Shown here one piece after another: positions 1 through 4,767 of a stretch of DNA of 9,004 bases. Below the pieces are notes generated by a model. It had not been told where the DNA came from and searched no databases. It saw only the letters and a list, made by a program, of their open reading frames with translations. Numbering within the stretch: the stretch's first letter is position 1; the number at the start of each line of letters is the position of its first letter. Source of the DNA: Treponema sp. (GTDB taxonomy: Bacteria > Spirochaetota > Spirochaetia > Treponematales > Breznakiellaceae); the NCBI GenBank assembly GCA_031259035.1, contig JAIRLZ010000147.1, positions 1-9,004 on the forward strand, read 5' to 3'. The position numbers and the translations under genes were made by a program.

Positions 1-155
1 ATCGAACTCCAACCGACGTTTTCGGCGTCTTCCGGCGAAATCGCAAAGCTGTTTGCCATCGTGATCGGCCGGCGCACCGCGCCGCTGTCTTTGTCCACGC
101 CCTGGCCGGCGTGAACCGCCCGCGTGCTAAACCCAAGTTTTCTTGTTCCCGGCAT
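1..155 (-). CDS. Cys/Met metabolism PLP-dependent enzyme, N-terminal fragment
   Basis: Reading the minus strand from the ATG at 155-153 gives an open frame of 51 codons that runs off the left edge. It starts MPGTRKLGFSTRAVHAGQ and continues with DKDSGAVRRPITMANSFA, ending near NVGWSS. The order 'F-S-T-R-A-V-H-A-G-Q ... D-x-x-(S/T)-G-A-V ... P-I ... S-F' is the typical start of the trans-sulfuration family (cystathionine gamma-synthase, cystathionine beta/gamma-lyase, methionine gamma-lyase). These cytoplasmic enzymes make or break C-S bonds of sulfur amino acids with pyridoxal phosphate. The PLP lysine and other active-site residues lie outside the window, so the exact reaction cannot be told. 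A purine-rich AGGAGAGG lies about 10 nt upstream of the ATG. The start is 19 nt after the stop of the hydrolase gene, so the two are probably co-transcribed. Confidence 0.8.
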   Translation of the reverse strand, partial: MPGTRKLGFSTRAVHAGQGVDKDSGAVRRPITMANSFAISPEDAENVGWSS

Positions 156-174
156 AGGCTAAGCGCCTCTCCTC

Positions 175-1122
175 TCACAGTCCGAAAAATTCCCGCATAC
201 GTTTGTAACACGTATGTGATTCAGGCAGGTCCGGCATCTCAAGCGCGTAACAATGCGTAAGCCCGTGCGTTATGTACGCCTCGGCGCGGATGCCGAGCTT
301 GTTCAGCTTGTCCGCTCCGATGAGCGCGTCCGAAACGAAGACCTCCGTGTCGTCCGCAAAGAATATCGTCTCCGGAAACCCGGTGAAGTCCGCGTACTTC
401 GGAGAGACTTCTGGTTCTTGCACCCTAGAAACATCGTCGATATAGAGCGGAGTCACCGCCTTGAAGTCTATCGAGAACATAGGATCAATGCCATTATTGA
501 GGGTGTAGGACGGGCTTTCGGTCGACATGTCGAGCATTCCCGAAATGCAGACACAGCCCGCCGGCAACTGCCGGCCCTGTCTTTTGAGCCTCACCATGAG
601 AGCCGTCTCGTACAGCCCGCCGGCCGACTCTCCGGTGATGATGATCTTCTTCGGGTCAATGCCGCGCTCGTTCACGAGATAGTTCCATCCCCATTCCACG
701 TCGTCAATGCCTTTCGGGTATTTATGTTCGGGAATGTACCGGTATTCGCACGCATAGACGGGGATGCCGAGGTTTTTTACCTGAAGGATCGCGTTTGTGC
801 GACACCAGTATTTGTTGCCCCGCATGAAGCCGCCGCCGTGGACATAGTAGATTATCCGCTCCTCGGCGGGATTCTTGTCCTTTGGCTCATAGTAATACAG
901 ATGCAGGCCGTGAGGGGCGTCGATATCCTCGCGCGTAACGCCGGGCGGAGTGCTGTCGTCGAGAAAATCAAGCTCGTTGCCGGGCTCCATCGGATAGGAC
1001 TCCATCTTTTTCATTAGCTCCGGCATTCTCTTCCGCGCTTCGGGCGAGGGGTCTGTCTCAATATGCGTCAGCCATGAGACGCCTTCATAGTCCTTAAACA
1101 GTTCGTGCAAAACATCACTCAT
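175..1122 (-). CDS. Alpha/beta hydrolase (HSL / family IV esterase type)
   Basis: A 315-residue protein of the alpha/beta hydrolase fold-3 family, which cleaves carboxylic esters or related bonds; the true substrate is unknown. The oxyanion-hole motif HGGG is at residues 95-98. The nucleophile elbow GESAGG is at 164-169, with Ser166 as nucleophile. The family's C-terminal G-x-x-H pattern puts the catalytic His at His290. The acid is probably Glu260, or Asp257/258 just before it, in the ADDTEVFVSD stretch. Length is normal for the family. No signal peptide is seen, so it should be cytoplasmic. The ATG is preceded by AAGGAG at good spacing. It lies between brnQ and a PLP enzyme gene, all on the minus strand; the gap to brnQ is 75 nt and holds a terminator-like hairpin, while the gap to the PLP gene is only 19 nt. 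An amide or activated amino-acid derivative as substrate is possible from context but is a guess. Confidence 0.88.
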   Translation of the reverse strand: MSDVLHELFKDYEGVSWLTHIETDPSPEARKRMPELMKKMESYPMEPGNELDFLDDSTPPGVTREDIDAPHGLHLYYYEPKDKNPAEERIIYYVHGGGFMRGNKYWCRTNAILQVKNLGIPVYACEYRYIPEHKYPKGIDDVEWGWNYLVNERGIDPKKIIITGESAGGLYETALMVRLKRQGRQLPAGCVCISGMLDMSTESPSYTLNNGIDPMFSIDFKAVTPLYIDDVSRVQEPEVSPKYADFTGFPETIFFADDTEVFVSDALIGADKLNKLGIRAEAYITHGLTHCYALEMPDLPESHTCYKRMREFFGL

Positions 1123-1144
1123 TTTCTTCTCCTTATTAGCGCCA

Positions 1145-1174
1145 ACAAAAAGGCGAGAGAATATCCCTCGCCTT
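1145..1174 (-). terminator. Terminator-like hairpin between brnQ and the hydrolase gene
   Basis: On the minus strand the 8-bp stem AAGGCGAG / CTCGCCTT (1167-1174 and 1150-1157) closes a 9-nt loop. It runs into a U-rich stretch, TTTTTGTT on the minus strand (1144-1151). It lies about 24 nt after the brnQ stop and about 28 nt before the hydrolase start. As all three genes are on one strand, it probably lets part of the transcripts through and lowers expression of the distal genes, or else it marks the end of a separate brnQ unit. Confidence 0.6.
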
Positions 1175-1197
1175 CACCGCGCTTCCGGCGGATCGCT

Positions 1198-2724
1198 TTA
1201 CGCCGCGCCGGTCTTCGCCTTCTTGGCCATCAGAGCCTTGTAGTCGAATTTCTCGTCGCCCGCATGCTCGCGCAGGTACGGACGCTCCTCATAGCCGCCC
1301 TTCTTGATAAACGCGCCGATGATGGCGCCGACGGCGGCCGGAATGATGTATCCGAGGTCGCCGGTCATGGTGTAGAGGAAGTTCCACGGGCCGAACATCG
1401 CGGTAAACCAGCCGCTGCCGAACACGCCGAACCCCTGTCCCAGGGTAAAGGCCGACAGATAGGCTACGCCGAATCCGAGTCCCCATATACCTGCGGCTAT
1501 CGTCGCGCCCCGGTATACGTTGTCGTTGTCGATCTTTTCCGAGAACAGGTTCAGGATGATGAGAACGACCGTCATCGGCATCGATATGAGCAGGAAGGGC
1601 AGCGTCAGGTTCAGCAGGGTCTGCACGCCGGACGGCGTCGTCGACAGGATGACCCCAACGACAAACCCGATGACCGCGTAAGCTACTACGGCCGCTTTAT
1701 AGCTGATTTTACGCCCGGAAATGCTGCTGAAGAATTCAGCGGCGAGGCCCAGACAGCCGAGCGCCGTCGTGAAGGTCGCGAGCAGGATCGCGAGGCCGAA
1801 GACGAGCGTGCCGCCGAAGCCGAGCGTGGCGCTGAGGATGTAGTTGAGCAGGAAGGTCTGATCGATGCCGCCTGATTCTTGTACATAATTCATAAGAACC
1901 GGGTCATTGGAATAGAAGGCTCCGAGCAACGCGAGTCCGATGTAGATGACGGCGAGGCAGATCGCCCCGACGAAGCCGGAACTGATGATCATCTTGGTCT
2001 GCTCGCCGGTCTTGGTAATGCCCTTACCCGCCAGGTTGACGAGGATGATGATCGCGATGAGCGTTCCGGTCGGACCGTCGAAGGTCTGCAAGCCCTGCGC
2101 TACGCCGAACCCGATAAGGCTGGGCGTCGCGAGGTTGGTTAGAGGTTCGGGCCTGACGCCTGTCGAGTGCATGGTCGCAAGTCCCGCGATGATAAGTACG
2201 ACGAGTATGGCGAGCAACGCCGGCGTGAGGAACTTGCCCATGATGTCCACGACCTTTGAGGGCCGTATCGCGCAGAGGAGCGCGAGTCCGAAGTAGACGA
2301 GCAGAAAGATGACGGCAGCCGCCTGTAGACCCGTTGTCGGCTGGACGTTCTCGAAACCGCCCGCCATGACGGGCTTTAGGAACACTTCGTAGGACGTGAG
2401 CGCCGCGCGCGGAGGCACGACGAAGGCCGAGGTGATGAAGACGCCTATTCCGCCCGCGATGAGCATGAACGTCCTGCCGGGGCGATAATAAGCGCCGATC
2501 TCGACCCGCGGGAATTTGCTGGAAGCGGCGAGTCCCATAATGCCGAGAACCGCGTCGAAGATAAAGAAAAATATGAAACCGACGAGCCACCGGCTTCCTC
2601 CGACGAATCCGAGGAAAGGCGGGAATATCAGGTTGCCCGCTCCAAAGAACTGCGCGAAAATCATAAAGCCGACGACTACGGTGACGAATCTACGGCTTCC
2701 CTGCTTCTGAATTGTTTCAGCCAT
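1198..2724 (-). CDS. brnQ: Branched-chain amino acid transport carrier (LIVCS family)
   Basis: A 508-residue integral membrane protein of the BrnQ/LIVCS family. These carriers take up leucine, isoleucine and valine across the cytoplasmic membrane with Na+ or H+. The family hallmark FFGAGNLIFPP is at residues 26-36 in the first membrane helix, and PPRAALTSYE at 104-113 corresponds to the conserved 'PR-x-A-x-x-S-(F/Y)-E' motif. Long hydrophobic segments recur through to about residue 475, consistent with about 12 helices. The protein is longer than the usual 430-450 residues; part of the extra length is a charged C-terminal tail of about 35 residues that is probably cytoplasmic. The ATG is fixed by an excellent AAAAAGGAGGAG just upstream. 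It is the first gene of a minus-strand series (brnQ, hydrolase, PLP enzyme). A GntR regulator lies about 0.7 kb upstream on the same strand. Substrate preference within the family cannot be read from the sequence. Confidence 0.93.
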   Translation of the reverse strand: MAETIQKQGSRRFVTVVVGFMIFAQFFGAGNLIFPPFLGFVGGSRWLVGFIFFFIFDAVLGIMGLAASSKFPRVEIGAYYRPGRTFMLIAGGIGVFITSAFVVPPRAALTSYEVFLKPVMAGGFENVQPTTGLQAAAVIFLLVYFGLALLCAIRPSKVVDIMGKFLTPALLAILVVLIIAGLATMHSTGVRPEPLTNLATPSLIGFGVAQGLQTFDGPTGTLIAIIILVNLAGKGITKTGEQTKMIISSGFVGAICLAVIYIGLALLGAFYSNDPVLMNYVQESGGIDQTFLLNYILSATLGFGGTLVFGLAILLATFTTALGCLGLAAEFFSSISGRKISYKAAVVAYAVIGFVVGVILSTTPSGVQTLLNLTLPFLLISMPMTVVLIILNLFSEKIDNDNVYRGATIAAGIWGLGFGVAYLSAFTLGQGFGVFGSGWFTAMFGPWNFLYTMTGDLGYIIPAAVGAIIGAFIKKGGYEERPYLREHAGDEKFDYKALMAKKAKTGAA

Positions 2725-2743
2725 GTTAAACTCCTCCTTTTTG

Positions 2744-2772
2744 CTAAGGGACTTTTTTACAAAACTCCCTAG
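2744..2772 (-). promoter_or_regulatory. Imperfect leader hairpin upstream of the brnQ ribosome binding site
   Basis: On the minus strand CTAGGGAgTTTT pairs with AAAAgTCCCtTAG around a GTAA loop, with one bulge and one mismatch. It ends a few nucleotides before the AAAAAGGAGGAG site of brnQ. No U tract follows, so it is not an intrinsic terminator. It may affect mRNA stability or access to the ribosome binding site; no known riboswitch class is recognised. Confidence 0.35.
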
Positions 2773-2792
2773 GATACCATTTGAACAATAAA

Positions 2793-2841
2793 AGAATACT
2801 TTATTACAATACTTTACACAAGCACCCGCGCAGTGTAAAGT
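2793..2841 (-). promoter_or_regulatory. Candidate brnQ promoter with overlapping inverted repeat
   Basis: On the minus strand TTTACA (2839-2834, 5 of 6 to the sigma-70 -35 consensus) is followed after 17 bp by TAAAGT (2816-2811, 4 of 6 to -10). A perfect 9-bp inverted repeat, ACTTTACAC (2811-2819) and GTGTAAAGT (2833-2841), covers both boxes almost exactly. A direct copy of AATACTTTA also occurs at 2795-2803 and 2808-2816, 13 bp apart. An alternative pair is TTGTGT (2821-2816), 17 bp, TATTCT (2798-2793), with a weaker -35. The repeat could be an operator that blocks RNA polymerase. The binding protein is unknown; the nearby GntR regulator is one candidate. Confidence 0.42.
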
Positions 2842-3161
2842 GTCATTTTATCCCCGTGGACGTGTTTTTTTTTGAATATTTTGAGTCTATTCAGAGGCGG
2901 CTAGGGGGAGGGCAAATGAACCTCCGCGCGGCAAACACGCAAACACAGCGCGCGACGCGGCGTTTTAAGCGTTATTGGGTTTGAGCGGAGGCTCGGCGGA
3001 CTTTCGGTTCGACTGCACAGAACGAACCGCGGCGCGCGTGAATCGGAGCTTCCGCGGGGTAGTCAACCAGACGTTCCCCACAGGGTAAGAAACCCTCTAA
3101 AACCTGTCGAACCGTATGCACGGAAAAGACGGATGGCTTATTAATGCAACGCGCCCTGAAA
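2842..3161. other. Non-coding stretch, no gene recognised
   Basis: No convincing coding frame, tRNA or rRNA is seen here. The left end is AT-rich and includes a T run near 2865-2873; the rest is GC-rich. Small inverted repeats are present, such as CGGTTCG / CGAACCG around 3005-3030 and AGGGT / ACCCT near 3083-3097, but these are short enough to arise by chance. Decayed sequence or an unrecognised small RNA cannot be excluded. Confidence 0.4.
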
Positions 3162-3201
3162 GGCGGGGCGTTTGGAAACGCCGCGTTTCAAACGCCCCGC
3201 C
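3162..3201. repeat. Strong 40-nt hairpin (13 + 6 bp stem)
   Basis: GGCGGGGCGTTTG (3162-3174) pairs perfectly with CAAACGCCCCGCC (3189-3201). Inside, after a single bulged G, GAAACG pairs with CGTTTC around a CCG loop. This makes a nearly uninterrupted 19-bp stem. There is no T run on either side, so it is not a standard terminator. It may be a palindromic intergenic repeat, a mobile-element trace, or an mRNA-stabilising structure. Confidence 0.7.
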
Positions 3202-3239
3202 AATGACGTGTACGCATGATGTCTGCCGCAAAACGCTTG

Positions 3240-3410
3240 CTATTCACCAGTAGGCGCCGCCGCAAACTTGTTAAACGCAATGGCAGACGGCGCGGCATTG
3301 ATGGTGTGTTTTGGCAGTTTCGCTCTATCAGCTTCGCGCTTAACCCCAAGCGCTTCAAATGTCTTGCCGTTTGAGCCTGTTCCAAATGCAAGCGGGACTT
3401 CCCAGGGAAC
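3240..3410 (-). pseudogene. Possible gene remnant, no start codon
   Basis: On the minus strand an open frame of 56 codons runs from just after a TAG at 3413-3411 to a TAG at 3242-3240. It has no ATG, GTG or TTG start. Its translation looks protein-like (for example AFGTGSNGKTFEALGVKREA and, near the end, AIAFNKFAAAPTGE) and its codons resemble those of the neighbours. I do not recognise a family. It lies 27 nt beyond the stop of the GntR gene. It may be the tail of a decayed gene or part of a dispersed repeat; a chance open frame is also possible. Confidence 0.25.
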
Positions 3411-3437
3411 CTATGGCGCTTCCTTCCGCGCCTATTA

Positions 3438-4193
3438 TTACGGGGTCCGGCGGGGTTTGGCGTTAAGAAAGGACAAGCCGCCGAAGTCTATATCAAAGGA
3501 ACTCTGTTCCGTCTGGCTGCTGAAATACCGGGGGAATTTTTCTTTAAGCATGGGTTCTTCAACCTTCAGTTGATTCAGATGGTTTTTTAACTCCCGCCTC
3601 GCCGCGTCCGGATTTTTTTTCCGCAAAGTCTTAATGAGACTATCGTGCTGGTGTAGTATGTCTTGGGCTATATCCCGAAACCAGACAGTCAGAAGCCGCA
3701 CCCGGTGATAATGACCGCAGAAGGTTTCCAAAACTTGCCAGCTCAACTCCTGTCCCGCCGCCTCGAAAAAGACATGGTGAAACACGTCGTCGTAGTTTAA
3801 GAATTCTATGTATTGTTCCTGGGCAAGGACTTTAGCTTGTTTTTCCACAAGCTCTTCTAAACGGGCGAAGTGTTCCGGGCGGCTGTTTTCCAGAAAAGAG
3901 GTTTGAACCGCCAGCTCCAGGTTTTCCCTCAGAAAAAATTCCTGATCAACCCGGTTAAGGTCTATCAGAGAAACCAGCGTACCCTTTTGGGGAATAACCT
4001 GTACCAGTCCTTCCTGAGACAGATTGATAAACGCTTCCCGCACCGGAGTCCGGCTTACCTGATAGCGCCCGGCTATTTCTTTTTCGCTAATTGCCGTTCC
4101 GGGCTCAAGATTCAGGTTGAGAATATTCTTGCGGAGCGCGGTATATACTAAATTCTGAACATTGCCCGGCTGTTGTCCCTGATGTTGTGCCAT
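3438..4193 (-). CDS. GntR-family transcriptional regulator, FCD (FadR-C type) subfamily
   Basis: A 251-residue DNA-binding regulator. The winged helix-turn-helix covers about residues 15-77 and includes the typical ISEKEIAGRYQVSRTPVREA (36-54 region), then QVIPQKGTLV as the wing. The C-terminal FCD domain (about 85-207) has the expected metal ligands: Asp135 and His139 in D-x-x-F-H, His183, and His205 in KNHL. Such regulators usually sense a small carboxylic acid or amino acid and most often repress. The last 23 or so residues (from EQSSFDIDFGGL) go beyond the usual FCD end and are encoded by a 64-bp sequence found again at 4519-4582. The ATG has AAGGCAGG a few bases upstream. The gene lies upstream of brnQ on the same strand and divergent from the aminopeptidase operon, so either could be its target, besides its own promoter. 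Confidence 0.9.
   Translation of the reverse strand: MAQHQGQQPGNVQNLVYTALRKNILNLNLEPGTAISEKEIAGRYQVSRTPVREAFINLSQEGLVQVIPQKGTLVSLIDLNRVDQEFFLRENLELAVQTSFLENSRPEHFARLEELVEKQAKVLAQEQYIEFLNYDDVFHHVFFEAAGQELSWQVLETFCGHYHRVRLLTVWFRDIAQDILHQHDSLIKTLRKKNPDAARRELKNHLNQLKVEEPMLKEKFPRYFSSQTEQSSFDIDFGGLSFLNAKPRRTP
3448..3511 (+). repeat. 64-bp direct repeat, copy 1 (3' end of the GntR gene)
   Basis: This stretch matches 4519-4582 in the same orientation with one mismatch (A at 3476 against G at 4547), 1,071 bp apart. It forms the final part of the regulator's coding sequence. A 63/64 match cannot be chance in a 9-kb window. Confidence 0.95.
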
Positions 4194-4231
4194 TATACCT
4201 GCCTTTATAGGGGATCCGTCCGGGTCCCAAG

Positions 4232-4251
4232 TAATATGCTAGTATGTTATA
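4232..4251 (-). promoter_or_regulatory. Candidate GntR promoter -10 and self-operator
   Basis: TAATATGCTAGTATGTTA (4232-4249) is an 18-bp imperfect palindrome centred on CTAG, with 7 of 9 pairs matching. It overlaps TATAAC (minus strand, 4251-4246), a fair -10 box about 55 nt upstream of the regulator's ATG. The matching -35 is weak (CTTGCT or TTGCTT at a 15-16 bp spacing). Dimeric GntR proteins bind such palindromes and often repress themselves, so an autoregulatory operator is plausible. A 7-of-9 palindrome can arise by chance, so this rests mostly on position. Confidence 0.35.
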
Positions 4252-4354
4252 CCATTTTTCCGGCGAAAGCAAGATAACCCGGAGCGTTTGCCGTACATAA
4301 ATAACCGGCGAATATTTTGTTCCATCCTGCCAGTATTTTTACATTTACCGGCTT

Positions 4355-4429
4355 ATCCGCATGGAAAAATGGTTCTCCCCACTCTGAATATCCCCCACGC
4401 AAGGGATAAAAGCGGAAATCCATGCGGAT
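4355..4429. repeat. 11-bp inverted repeat with 53-bp spacer
   Basis: ATCCGCATGGA (4355-4365) is perfectly complementary to TCCATGCGGAT (4419-4429). The right arm is also part of a small local hairpin in which AAATCC (4416-4421) pairs with GGATTT (4426-4431), flanked by AAGGGA and TCCCTT (4401-4406, 4433-4438). The function is unknown: it may be the ends of a short mobile-element remnant or a regulatory structure. Confidence 0.5.
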
Positions 4430-4518
4430 TTTTCCCTTAGGGCGTTTTCAACCGGGGTGGAAAAGAAGGCTGATATAGAACGCGGGACGAATCGCCGCCG
4501 TTTATCCGGGCGCGGGGG

Positions 4519-4582
4519 CGGCGGGGTTTGGCGTTAAGAAAGGACAGGCCGCCGAAGTCTATATCAAAGGAACTCTGTTCCG
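4519..4582 (+). repeat. 64-bp direct repeat, copy 2 (duplicate of GntR gene tail)
   Basis: This is the second copy of the sequence at 3448-3511, 63 of 64 bases identical. Read on the minus strand it encodes the same EQSSFDIDFGGLSFLNAKPR peptide, then diverges. The surrounding DNA shows no clear regulator gene, so only the tail has been duplicated or preserved here. A dispersed genomic repeat that has landed in the end of the GntR gene would also explain it. Confidence 0.95.
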
Positions 4583-4689
4583 CGTTCACGTCAAGCGCGG
4601 GCGCCGCGCTCTTTTTAGAAATTTGTCAATCGCCTGTTCCAAAACGCGAAGCGCGCCGTGAACTTCGACAGGCGGCGTTCAAAACCGCG

Positions 4690-4740
4690 TCTTGAAGTTC
4701 AAGAGTATGTCTTGAAATTCCTATGTGCAATCACTACAAT
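4690..4740 (+). promoter_or_regulatory. Promoter of the aminopeptidase operon with upstream palindrome
   Basis: TTGAAA (4712-4717) and TACAAT (4735-4740) are each one base from the sigma-70 consensus (-35 5/6, -10 5/6) and are 17 bp apart, the ideal spacing. Transcription should start near 4747, leaving a leader of about 20 nt. Just upstream lies a perfect 15-bp palindrome, TCTTGAAGTTCAAGA (4690-4704). Its half GTCTTGAA(G/A)TTC recurs at 4709-4720 over the -35 box, 20 bp (two helix turns) away. This arrangement suits an operator or activator site. Confidence 0.65.
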
Positions 4741-4767
4741 AAAACTCAACGCTACAGGAGGTTCTCT

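Larger units (their letters stand above)
4252..4689. other. Intergenic region between regulator and aminopeptidase operon
   Basis: No intact gene is seen. It contains an 11-bp inverted repeat (4355-4365 and 4419-4429), a smaller nested hairpin near 4401-4438, and the second copy of the 64-bp repeat (4519-4582). On the minus strand the frame through that second copy is open for some distance on both sides and ends in a similar peptide to the GntR tail, but has no clear start. It may be the remains of a second, related gene. Confidence 0.45.

Noticed and set aside
253..1875. Long plus-strand open frames at 253-1017 and 1105-1875
   Set aside because: They are opposite the hydrolase and brnQ genes and are rich in Arg, Asp and Val as expected for antisense frames of GC-rich genes; no motif or ribosome binding site supports them.
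3005..3030. GGTTCGA stretch resembling a tRNA T arm
   Set aside because: No acceptor, D or anticodon arms can be drawn around it.
3268..3573. Plus-strand frame with a faint HU-like look (CFGSF ... VLPFEPV)
   Set aside because: The spacing between the two matching pieces is about 12 residues too short for HU, the N-terminal part is absent, and the frame overlaps the GntR gene.
3376..4643. 12-base match GCCTGTTCCAAA at 3376 and 4632
   Set aside because: It is not collinear with the 64-bp repeat (offset 1,256 against 1,071), and a 12-base match is expected by chance in a window of this size.
4723..4767. Upstream ATG extending the aminopeptidase by 15 residues
   Set aside because: It lies between the -35 and -10 boxes of a good promoter and has no ribosome binding site, whereas the TTG at 4768 has AGGAGG at ideal spacing.
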